From: Chitinophagaceae bacterium UBA3961
GTDB lineage: Bacteria; Bacteroidota; Bacteroidia; Chitinophagales; Chitinophagaceae
Length of the DNA: 54,061 nucleotides
Direction: 5' to 3'
Assembly: GCA_002385265.1 (NCBI GenBank)
Contig: DGDD01000155.1
Span: 1-54,061, forward strand
Both the position numbers and the translations under genes were made by a program. The notes below the pieces were generated by a model that saw nothing but the letters and a program-made list of their open reading frames with translations, was not told the origin of the DNA and did no database searches. Below, in pieces: positions 1 to 8,250 of this stretch (positions are counted from its first letter, which is position 1; each line of letters opens with the position of its first letter).

Positions 1-52
1 GTAATACTTCCGGAAGTATTACTATGCTTCGGGAAAACTAAAGGATTCCGGC

Positions 53-733
53 ATGGTTGTTCACGGAAGAATGGCCGGAACATGGACCAGTTGGCATGAG
101 AATGGGCAAGTGAAATCAATAGCGAACTATCCTAGTTATGATAGCTTGGAGAAAGCTTCAAAGACAGTGGTCATTTTTTGGATAATAATGAATGAATATC
201 CATCCTCCTCATTAAACGGGGGTTTTATAAGTTATCACAGCAATGGACATCTTGATTCCAAAGGAAGCTATTTGAACAATCAAAGAACAGGTTCATGGGA
301 ATTCTACTATGAGAATGGAGAAATCAGCACAAAAGAAGAATACAAAGAACAAAAATTAGAATCATTGGAATGCTTTGATAGTACAGGATTTAAAACGAAC
401 GACCATTGTGCATTAGAACGCGAGCCTTATCCCATTTTAGATGAACGCACCGATTTTAAAACCTATATGTACGATCACATTATCTGGCCAAAAGAATTAT
501 TGAAGCAAGCAATTGATGGAGTTGTATTTGGAGAATACACTATTACCCGAAATGGCGAACTCATTGATTTTAAAATAACGAGTAGCGTTCACGAACTGCT
601 ATCGAAAGAAACAGAGCGCTTTTTCAAGAGCCTCAAACAATGGGTGCCGGCCGTTTCTCATAACAGAAATATCGATTATACAATGAAGTTTATAATTCCA
701 TTTAATAATTCGGGGATCATCGGCCGAAAATAA
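53..733 (+). CDS. MORN-repeat protein with TonB C-terminal-like domain, probably 5'-truncated copy
   Basis: The product (226 aa from this ATG) carries MORN/YwqK-like repeats in its N-terminal half (motifs such as WHENGQVKS, YYENGEIST) and a C-terminal segment (about residues 145-220) resembling the TonB C-terminal domain: GEYTITRNGELIDFKI, then ETERFFKSLKQW and a final beta-strand. It is a close paralogue of the next gene (1035-2051); the C-terminal 80 residues are nearly identical in pattern. It has no signal peptide, whereas the paralogue does. Similarity to the paralogue continues upstream of this ATG (KYYYASGKLKDSG, from about position 14) up to an in-frame TAA at 2-4, so this is most likely the remnant of a longer exported protein. 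The ATG is only the first available start. Function unknown; MORN_2 repeats are often annotated as 'YwqK family antitoxin', which is not evidence of a toxin-antitoxin role here. Confidence 0.65.
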   Translation: MVVHGRMAGTWTSWHENGQVKSIANYPSYDSLEKASKTVVIFWIIMNEYPSSSLNGGFISYHSNGHLDSKGSYLNNQRTGSWEFYYENGEISTKEEYKEQKLESLECFDSTGFKTNDHCALEREPYPILDERTDFKTYMYDHIIWPKELLKQAIDGVVFGEYTITRNGELIDFKITSSVHELLSKETERFFKSLKQWVPAVSHNRNIDYTMKFIIPFNNSGIIGRK

Positions 734-1034
734 TTCGCAGGGAGGTGTTCATCTATTTGTAATAGAAATTCCTCCGCCTTTAGGTTGAAAGTATGGTAGC
801 AGTGGGTTCAGCCATTGAATTACACTCATTAAAGGGTTGCGCATAATGTGTTCAAAAGCAATACCTATCGTCATAGTAAACTCATGATTTAGAACTAGAG
901 TAGCAAATTGTATGTTGAAAAAGGAATCATTCATCTCAAAGAGGAGAATAGCATGTTAGAAACTTATTCAATCCAATTTTTATGAAATCGGACAAAATAA
1001 ATAGTTTCGATTCATTGTACTGACAATCAAACGC
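734..1034. other. 301-bp gap between the two MORN/TonB_C paralogues
   Basis: No gene is supported here. A 61-codon open frame on the minus strand (749-934) has no recognisable family, no visible ribosome-binding context and lies between two tandem duplicates. I see no clear TAnnTTTG box immediately before the ATG at 1035; the gap presumably holds the promoter of the 1035 gene and debris of the duplication. Confidence 0.4.
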
Positions 1035-2051
1035 ATGAAAAAAACACTACTCCTTCTTTTTATCTTAAGTAGTTACGCATCATTTTCTCAAAAAAATGAT
1101 ACGTTAAGGAAATACTTTGACGCGTCATTTCAGCCGACTTCAAAATCAAAAGCTGCCATTGCCGGACTAGCAATTCGGTCCGGAGATCACTGGTATTTGA
1201 TAGCAGTTTATCCAAATAACAAACCCATTCTAAAAGCATACTTCAAAGACCCCAATTTAGAAGTCAAAGACGGTCCTTATTCTGTGTACTATGAAAACGG
1301 AAACAAAGCTAGTGAAGGTAATTTTATCAATAATTCTCGCCAAGGCGTTTGGAAATTTTACTACCAGTCAGGAGGCATGAAAGATTCGGGTATGGTAATT
1401 AATGACCAAATGACCGGTAGCTGGAGCAGTTGGTATGAAAACGGTGGATTAAAATTCGAAGCCGGTTTCCCCGATCCCGACAGCATTTATGCTTCATCTA
1501 GGCCACTAATTGTAAAGGAAATTCTACACAACAGTTTGCCTGCATTTTCGCTGCATGGAAGCTGGACCAGTTACTTCCCCAATGGAAAAATCGATTCAAA
1601 AGGTTCATATGTCTACAATTTGAAGGAAGGAAAATGGAATTACTACCATGAAAATGGAAATTTGAGTACCATTGAAGTTTACAAATCCGATAAAGTAACC
1701 GCTATGGAATGTTTCGACAGCACAGGTACCAAAACCGGCGATTTCTGTAGCATTGCTAAAGCCCCCTACCCAAATTTGGATCGATTCACTGATTTTAATA
1801 CGTATATGCTCGATAATATTTTCTGGCCCAAAGAGCTTCTAGATAAGAACGTGAGCGGCATGGTAAAAGGAAGATACACGATCACTAAATTGGGTGAGTT
1901 TAAGGACTTTGTGATTACGGATAGCCCTCACGAACTCTTGTCGAAAGAAACCGAGCGCTTCTTTAGAAGTCTTAAGCAATGGTCACCGGCCGTTTCACAC
2001 AACCGAGCGATCGATTTTACCGTAAGTTTTGAAATACCATTTGTAAAATAA
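1035..2051 (+). CDS. Exported MORN-repeat protein with TonB C-terminal-like domain
   Basis: A 338-aa protein with a clear signal peptide (hydrophobic LLLLFILSSYASF, probable cleavage near residue 19). Five or six MORN/YwqK-type repeats occupy residues about 80-225 (YYENGNKASEG, YYQSGGMKDSG, WYENGGLKFEAG, YFPNGKIDSKG, YHENGNLST). Residues about 255-338 look like the TonB C-terminal (energy-transducer) fold: KGRYTITKLGEFKDFVI followed by SKETERFFRSLKQW. Unlike TonB it has no N-terminal inner-membrane anchor plus proline-rich spacer, so it probably works as a soluble periplasmic or surface protein. It is the intact paralogue of the 53-733 gene and lies 2 nt upstream of another MORN gene, so the two are almost certainly cotranscribed. 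Family level is confident; function is unknown. Confidence 0.8.
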   Translation: MKKTLLLLFILSSYASFSQKNDTLRKYFDASFQPTSKSKAAIAGLAIRSGDHWYLIAVYPNNKPILKAYFKDPNLEVKDGPYSVYYENGNKASEGNFINNSRQGVWKFYYQSGGMKDSGMVINDQMTGSWSSWYENGGLKFEAGFPDPDSIYASSRPLIVKEILHNSLPAFSLHGSWTSYFPNGKIDSKGSYVYNLKEGKWNYYHENGNLSTIEVYKSDKVTAMECFDSTGTKTGDFCSIAKAPYPNLDRFTDFNTYMLDNIFWPKELLDKNVSGMVKGRYTITKLGEFKDFVITDSPHELLSKETERFFRSLKQWSPAVSHNRAIDFTVSFEIPFVK

Positions 2052-2053
2052 CG

Positions 2054-2788
2054 ATGCTGCAGTGGTTGCCCATATTGTTACTTAAATCCTTCTTTGTTTC
2101 AGACTCTTCCGACACAATGAAGTACGTCTATTTCAATTCTAATTTTGAAGCAGAAAGTGAAATGGAGTATGTGACCTTTATGGGTTTGCCGAAGAGACTT
2201 TACAAAAACAAATACGAGATCACTTTCTACACCTTAGACGGAAACAAAGTTGCTTTTGGTGAATACAAAGGACACGGACTTAAAAACAAAAGCGGTGTAT
2301 TCGTACGCTACTTCCCCGACGGATCGGTGGCTTCTACTGCTGTTTTCAAAAAGAGCCTTTTAACAGGTGTTTACCAACGCTATTTTAGTAATGGAGTTTT
2401 AGCAGATTCCGGATTGTTCTGGAGAAATTATAGTAAGGGTATTTGGAAAACATGGCATTACAATGGCCAACTCATGAACATCCGGAATTATACCATCAGA
2501 AAAGGTAGGGTCAATATTAACAGTCTACTCGACGGAGAATACAAATCTTGGTTTTCCTCCGGAAAACTCAAAGATTCCGGCTTTTTCAAGCTTAATGAGC
2601 GCGAAGGAGTATGGCTGGAATATTTGGAAGAAGGGGAAATAAAATCGATCGGTCAGTACAAGAACAATTGGAAAATTGGAGATTGGAAGTTTTACGACAA
2701 GAACGGCAAACTACTCTATCTGAGGCGCTACAAGAAATACCGATACGATGCCGTTGGCGAACGCATTGAAATCAAAACAAAACAGTAG
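2054..2788 (+). CDS. MORN/YwqK-repeat protein
   Basis: A 244-aa protein made largely of MORN_2-like repeats, each with an aromatic-rich turn: YFPDGSVASTAVF, YFSNGVLADSGLF, WHYNGQLMNIRNY, WFSSGKLKDSGFF and FYDKNGKLLYLRRY. The start lies 2 nt after the stop of the preceding gene, so translation is probably coupled. The N-terminus is hydrophobic (WLPILLLKSFF) and could be a short signal or anchor. It lacks the TonB C-terminal-like domain of its two neighbours. The gene ends just before a strong bidirectional terminator. No enzymatic motif is visible, so a scaffold or surface role is a guess. Confidence 0.75.
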   Translation: MLQWLPILLLKSFFVSDSSDTMKYVYFNSNFEAESEMEYVTFMGLPKRLYKNKYEITFYTLDGNKVAFGEYKGHGLKNKSGVFVRYFPDGSVASTAVFKKSLLTGVYQRYFSNGVLADSGLFWRNYSKGIWKTWHYNGQLMNIRNYTIRKGRVNINSLLDGEYKSWFSSGKLKDSGFFKLNEREGVWLEYLEEGEIKSIGQYKNNWKIGDWKFYDKNGKLLYLRRYKKYRYDAVGERIEIKTKQ

Positions 2789-2799
2789 TCAGCGAATAA

Positions 2800-2837
2800 A
2801 AAAGGCGGACTGAACTTTAAAGTTCAATCCGCCTTTT
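2800..2837. terminator. Bidirectional intrinsic terminator between convergent genes
   Basis: Arms aaaaggcgga (2800-2809) and tccgcctttt (2828-2837) are perfect complements. The inner part, tgaactttaaagttca (2811-2826), is itself a perfect palindrome. The A-run before and T-run after give a terminator in both directions, serving the MORN operon and the minus-strand macroglobulin gene ending at 2855. Confidence 0.9.
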
Positions 2838-2854
2838 GATTTTATCCATCTCAC

Positions 2855-5800
2855 TTATTTTACGATCCGAATGCTTCCGGCACCGTTGTATGAATGGTAT
2901 TCTCCTTTATACATAGCGTCAGCGGCTGCAGGAGCCAATTGGTACACTCCCGGAGAAACAGCCCTTACCGCATAGTAATAAGTTTGTTTGGTATTGAACA
3001 AGTCGAGGAAGAATAAGATACGATCATCCCGAACGTCTAAGGCCGTAGGCGTCGCCCCATCTTTGATCCAATCCATTCCGGGAATTTCTTTTGTTCTTGG
3101 GTTTTCTATTTCAAAACCGGCCGGCAGTAGATCAGTAATTACAATTTGTTCTACAGGCTTGTTATAGGCTTGTTCAAGAGTCAATTGAACGATGATCAAA
3201 TCATTCTGCTTGAATTGATTTCCTTGGATAGGCTTCCCAAATCGATCAAAGAACTTTCTGCGTACTTTAATAAATTGATCTTCTTCTTTGTAGTTCCCCG
3301 ATGCACTTACTCCTTCTACTTGCCAAAAATAGTAAAGCTTTCCATTCCCTTTAGTTGTGAGCATCACCGTTCCACCACCTGTTAGCTCTTTGTTATCAAA
3401 ACTAAGAGAGCTAGTGGCATTTGATGCAAGTGCTTTGCCATTTGCTCTCAAATCGTAGCTAATATTGGTTCCGTTTGCCGCACGTGCCATCTTACCAAGT
3501 GCTAAGAAACTAAAGGCACATTCTTGGGTAGTATAGTACACCCTACTGCTCAATTGCTGCGAAATATGCTGCGCCATCAAGCCTACCTGCGGATGATTGG
3601 GCATTACTTCCACCAATGCATTCAGAGCAATTCCCTCATCTCGAACATCACTGTAAAAACTACCACCCGATTGAGCTACAGAAATTTCTCCGGAAAAACT
3701 ATTAGGAAGTAACTGTTGAAACTTCTCTTTATCGCCTGCCAATGCATAGGCAGCACTCAACAAGTATTTACTATCCAAACTCAATAATTGAGGGTTTGAT
3801 TTATAATAGTTCATGGTGGCAACATTCGGCTTACCGGCCAAAGACAATACATACAAGCTATAGGCTACTTCCTTCGGAGCGATCTTCTTTTCCTGATTTT
3901 GGTTGTAATAATAGGTAATCAGTTGACGGCTCTTAAGTCGATTGTTTAAGTACGACAAAGATGCATCCATCATTTTCTTATCTACTTCAAAACCGGCCTT
4001 TTGTGCCTCCAATAGGAAATGAGCACCATAAACCGAAGCCCACCAATGCGCGTCTACTTCTCCATCCCATAATGTAAAGCCACCATCGTATAACTGACGC
4101 ATTTTTAATTTTCGAATGGCTTCTTGTACGGCTGCCCCGGATGCATTTCCAGATTTGGTTCCTTTCCATTGTTGCCACAAATCATCGAGGTACAATTGAG
4201 GAAATGCAATAGATATTGTTTGCTCTGTACAACCGTATGGATATTGTGTTAAATACTGCAATTGCTTACCCAGATTGAGTGCCGGATTCTTACTCACCAC
4301 TAACTTGTATTTTAAGTTGGATGGCAACAAATCGCCAGGATTCAATACAATATTGGTGGTACTTCCACCATTCACCACACCGGCACCCGTTCTCGATTGA
4401 AGCGGTGATAAAGGTCGAACTCCAATATTGATGGTTTCGTCTACTTTCACATTCCCTCCCTGAGCCGAAATGGTAATATCAGATAATCCTAATGACTGTG
4501 CTACAACGGTAAACAACACATTGGCTTCCCGTTGAGCAGGAATAGAAACCTGTTGCTGTTTGGCACCAACTACCGCAACCGGACCGGTACTCTGAATTTG
4601 GGCGGTTACCGTAATAGACTGATTGGTAGTATTGCTAATAGTAACAGGAACGCTTACACTATCTTTTGGACTTAAGAATCTTGGTAATCCCGTACTAATA
4701 ACCAAGGGATCAGCTACAGTCATGGGTTGTGAAGCGGCTCCAAAACTTTCGTTCTTATAGGCCATGGCCATTAATCGAATTTGCCCACTGAAGGCCGGAA
4801 CCGGCACATCGAAACTGGCATTTCCACTACCATCTGCTTTTACAATTCCACTCCAATATGAAACCAGTTTAACACGCTTAGCAGGCATTGGATTGGTTCT
4901 TTTGCTCAATTCCAAATCGCCGTCACCACCGGTACTGCTCAAGCGCGCTTTTAACTCAGGGAATAAAAGTGGATACATATCGAATGACTGAACGGCAAGC
5001 GCACGCGCGGCATAGAAATATGTGAACGCATCCGGTGTAGAAAAATCAGTCACTTGAAGGATACCATTGTCAACCGCAGCCAAGGTTACTTCACTACCGG
5101 GCGCGGCTTTCACTACAATTCGTTGCGTTTGTTTACTGCGAATACTGGCCGGCGCTTCAATTTTCACTGTTTGTTGGCGTTGATCGGCTGCAACCTTCAC
5201 TCGTCGAAATCCATGCGCTACGGTTAAAGGGATACTCGATTGTTCGTGCGGCTTCACCAAGGTTGCTGTTATATACACATTTGGCAAGTACTCTTCTTTC
5301 ACTCCTAAATCAACCGACACTGCATTCTCCGGTACTTCCACAAATTTATACTCCAACAAATGATCGGTTTCAACAGTTACGAGCATTCTTCCACTAAAGG
5401 GAGTTTTAAATACGGCTTTCATACTCTCGCCGGGTTTATAGGATTCCTTATCAAGAGAAATATCGATCGCTCCGTCCGGATTTACATCAAAACTCGATGC
5501 ACTGATTCCCCAAGACCCATAACTATAAAATTCCTTTGAAACATAGGTGCTGGCACCTGGCAAGAACAAACGAATTTCATAATCGCCCGATTGTTTAGGC
5601 ACATAAGTAAAGCTTGAGCGTTCTCCATTGATCGCAATATTTTGTTCCATCAATACTTTCGATTCTTTTTGTGATTCATACCTGAAATAAGAATCGGCTC
5701 GAACCAACACTTGCTTGTATTCCTTCTTCACCACCATAATCTTGGCAGTAACAGAAACAGGTTGGTCTTGTTTGTTTACCGCAACAACCGGGAAAACAAT

Positions 5801-8233
5801 GGGTCTGTTCAGTGCATAATAGTTGATCCCATCGTCTTCAAGTCCTAGGAATGCCGCTTGGGTATAGATATCCGCTGCTGTCATTCTACTAACCGGACGA
5901 CCGGTTTCATCAAATACAGTAGTGTACATGGAGGCTTTCAACCAACCATTATTAGCGAATTCTGTGGGCACTGCATAAGTTTGAGATGCTTTTCCTTCTT
6001 CATTGGTAGTGCCCTCTTCTACAATTTTATCGAAGCTGAGTTGATTATTGCTGATGCCAAAATCATAAGAAGAAAAACGTTTGGAACTGTAACGTATGGG
6101 CTTCACTTGAACTTCCCATTCGTATTTACGGTTGGCGGCGGGCGGCCCAAAGAAATTCAAAGCTTCAATATCAAGTTTAGCAGATTGTCCCGGCACCAAA
6201 CTATTCGATGAAATTTTCGTATTCACTTTAATACGATCAGGCATAAACTCTTCTACACTGAAAGTTTTAGAAGTTAGAAACACATTGGTAGAAGTATAGA
6301 GTTCCAAAGTATAGGTACCGGTGATTGCCGCTTCGTCGAGTGCTAAACTACCTTCAACGGCTCCTTGTTCATTCAATGTTTTACGAATGGTTTTTAATTC
6401 TTTACCATTAGGCAACAACCACTTAAACGTAACAGGGATGGTTCCGGGAATTTTCCAGTTCACATCTCGAATAAGCGTATTGTAATGAATGGTTTCACCG
6501 GGTCTGTAAATATCACGCTCCGGATAAATAAACGCATCCCATCCACTTACATTGATACTCTTTCCTCCAATTTCAAATCTTGATGTATTTACCGAAGTGG
6601 TATTGAAAGGAAGGTAGTTGAAATCCTGATCTGTTTTGGCAATGATCATTGCGGGATTGAATCCATTTTGATCGCGCTTGATGTAATTAATTGTGGCCAC
6701 TCCATCTTTGTCGGTTGTACCTGTTCCAAGCACCTGGTTATTGGCGCCATAGGCAACAATATTTACACCACTTAAACTCTGAGCTGTTTTTATGGAATTG
6801 GCGAATACTACAATACTGTTATTTCCTTTCTTAGCAATCAATCCAATATCGGTGAGTGAAATGAATCGTGCATCGGAAACCCAATAGTCGTTGGGCGAAC
6901 TGATCTTAATATGATAAATGCCTTTAAAGTCGGAGAGAACATTATCCGGATTAAACGTATACAAACGTGAATTGCCGAGCTTAGGCAGTGTTTTGGTATC
7001 AATTTCTGCTTCATAGATAATATCACCCATTACAAAGTCGGAACCCGACCCTGATTCATAATAATAGTCATCGTAACCACCGGGGCTATACCCAAATCGC
7101 TGAGATGCTAAAATATTCTGTTCATAAATTTTAGAGATCACCACTTTTACCTTTGGTAAGTTGGTGATTTGAACTTCCAAATTTTTGCTTCCACTTGCAC
7201 TCAAATACACCGCCTTGGTTTGTCGAAAACTAATTCCGGGCTCCAATTCTCCAAAAGCGATGGGCTTGGCATAATCTTCTTTTAAAGTTCCGCCAATCAC
7301 GCCTTTCAAACCTTTACGAATGTTCAACGTGTAGGAAGTGTTCACATCAAAATCATTGCTTGACAATTCAAGACCATCGTCGGTTTGATTGAACTGAAGT
7401 GGTACGCTCGGACTCACAGAAATATAATCGGATAGCTTGGTTGCGCTGATGTTTTGTGAAGATCGAATGGTAATGGTTCCGGTTACTCCGTCATGATCAG
7501 CAACCACATCATTGATCATCAAATTAAAGGGAGAAGGAATGAGAAAAGGTACTGAAATCTCCTTCTTCGTAGCATTGCTTCCACCCTCGGGCAACAACCC
7601 TGAAGGAAGTTCCAATTTGGCTTCAATATCGGCATCCGTCCAGTTGGAACCGTTGATCAATACTGAAATATGCGCATCTGCTGCGGCGGAAGTAATGGAA
7701 AAAGACAGTGCTTTTTCTCCTGCTTTTAGTTGCAGCTTTTCTTTTATCAAAGAAGGTTGAACCGGATAGTTGAAATACAAATCCAATTGTGGTTGCGCTT
7801 GGGTAGGTTTGTTTTCAGGAGCCACCCACTGTACCATTTGATCTACCAATTGCAGATCGGGTGTATGAAAACTACAATCGTCGCAAGCTTTCACTGACGA
7901 CTCTTTCGAGTAGGTCAGCAATTCTTTGTTCAATTTGAAGCTGTAGTTGGTAGCAGGTGCCAATGGTTGAGCAGGAGAAAACACGAGTTCATCGGGCTGC
8001 TCCCAACGAAACCTACCTCTAATAGCGGGGTCAAATTGAATAAAAGGCGTGGAATCCCATTGCTGAAGCAAGGAATCGGGCACTAAGGCTTTGTTGAAAC
8101 GAAAGCTCAAATTGGTGAGCACCGGCACTTCGTCTTTGGCATTTGTTTTATCCAATTGAACAGCGCCGGTTTTACATGCAGCCATGGCAAAGGCAAGCAT
8201 GATGGTAAGAATAAGGGTTGAATGGTTACGCAT
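2855..8233 (-). CDS. Alpha-2-macroglobulin family lipoprotein (YfhM-like)
   Basis: A very large (1792 aa) bacterial alpha-2-macroglobulin. The signal peptide ends in a lipobox (AMAAC, Cys about 20), so it is a lipoprotein. An MG2-like domain starts near residue 568 (YPERDIYRPGETIHY). The thioester motif is intact: C1335-T-E-Q1338 within YPYGCTEQT, followed by the alpha-helical complement-like region (WDGEVDAHWWASVYGAHFL). Members trap proteases by covalent attachment and are thought to protect the periplasm when the wall is breached. E. coli YfhM is about 1650 aa, so this one is somewhat longer. It lies 17 nt downstream of the penicillin-binding protein 1C gene, the classic yfhM-pbpC pairing, which implies joint expression and a role in envelope defence or repair. 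Confidence 0.95.
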   Translation of the reverse strand: MRNHSTLILTIMLAFAMAACKTGAVQLDKTNAKDEVPVLTNLSFRFNKALVPDSLLQQWDSTPFIQFDPAIRGRFRWEQPDELVFSPAQPLAPATNYSFKLNKELLTYSKESSVKACDDCSFHTPDLQLVDQMVQWVAPENKPTQAQPQLDLYFNYPVQPSLIKEKLQLKAGEKALSFSITSAAADAHISVLINGSNWTDADIEAKLELPSGLLPEGGSNATKKEISVPFLIPSPFNLMINDVVADHDGVTGTITIRSSQNISATKLSDYISVSPSVPLQFNQTDDGLELSSNDFDVNTSYTLNIRKGLKGVIGGTLKEDYAKPIAFGELEPGISFRQTKAVYLSASGSKNLEVQITNLPKVKVVISKIYEQNILASQRFGYSPGGYDDYYYESGSGSDFVMGDIIYEAEIDTKTLPKLGNSRLYTFNPDNVLSDFKGIYHIKISSPNDYWVSDARFISLTDIGLIAKKGNNSIVVFANSIKTAQSLSGVNIVAYGANNQVLGTGTTDKDGVATINYIKRDQNGFNPAMIIAKTDQDFNYLPFNTTSVNTSRFEIGGKSINVSGWDAFIYPERDIYRPGETIHYNTLIRDVNWKIPGTIPVTFKWLLPNGKELKTIRKTLNEQGAVEGSLALDEAAITGTYTLELYTSTNVFLTSKTFSVEEFMPDRIKVNTKISSNSLVPGQSAKLDIEALNFFGPPAANRKYEWEVQVKPIRYSSKRFSSYDFGISNNQLSFDKIVEEGTTNEEGKASQTYAVPTEFANNGWLKASMYTTVFDETGRPVSRMTAADIYTQAAFLGLEDDGINYYALNRPIVFPVVAVNKQDQPVSVTAKIMVVKKEYKQVLVRADSYFRYESQKESKVLMEQNIAINGERSSFTYVPKQSGDYEIRLFLPGASTYVSKEFYSYGSWGISASSFDVNPDGAIDISLDKESYKPGESMKAVFKTPFSGRMLVTVETDHLLEYKFVEVPENAVSVDLGVKEEYLPNVYITATLVKPHEQSSIPLTVAHGFRRVKVAADQRQQTVKIEAPASIRSKQTQRIVVKAAPGSEVTLAAVDNGILQVTDFSTPDAFTYFYAARALAVQSFDMYPLLFPELKARLSSTGGDGDLELSKRTNPMPAKRVKLVSYWSGIVKADGSGNASFDVPVPAFSGQIRLMAMAYKNESFGAASQPMTVADPLVISTGLPRFLSPKDSVSVPVTISNTTNQSITVTAQIQSTGPVAVVGAKQQQVSIPAQREANVLFTVVAQSLGLSDITISAQGGNVKVDETINIGVRPLSPLQSRTGAGVVNGGSTTNIVLNPGDLLPSNLKYKLVVSKNPALNLGKQLQYLTQYPYGCTEQTISIAFPQLYLDDLWQQWKGTKSGNASGAAVQEAIRKLKMRQLYDGGFTLWDGEVDAHWWASVYGAHFLLEAQKAGFEVDKKMMDASLSYLNNRLKSRQLITYYYNQNQEKKIAPKEVAYSLYVLSLAGKPNVATMNYYKSNPQLLSLDSKYLLSAAYALAGDKEKFQQLLPNSFSGEISVAQSGGSFYSDVRDEGIALNALVEVMPNHPQVGLMAQHISQQLSSRVYYTTQECAFSFLALGKMARAANGTNISYDLRANGKALASNATSSLSFDNKELTGGGTVMLTTKGNGKLYYFWQVEGVSASGNYKEEDQFIKVRRKFFDRFGKPIQGNQFKQNDLIIVQLTLEQAYNKPVEQIVITDLLPAGFEIENPRTKEIPGMDWIKDGATPTALDVRDDRILFFLDLFNTKQTYYYAVRAVSPGVYQLAPAAADAMYKGEYHSYNGAGSIRIVK

Positions 8234-8250
8234 ATAGTTATTATAAACTT

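Noticed and set aside
749..934. 61-codon minus-strand open frame in the gap between the MORN paralogues
   Set aside because: No known family, no clear start signals, and it lies in the gap between duplicated genes. It could be a real small gene but nothing supports it.
53..2788. Toxin-antitoxin locus suggested by the 'YwqK antitoxin' label used for MORN_2 proteins
   Set aside because: No toxin-like partner gene is present and the proteins look exported, which does not fit an antitoxin.
5858..6211. Open frame on the plus strand inside the macroglobulin gene
   Set aside because: It is opposite a gene with intact domain motifs and shows no independent family or start signals.
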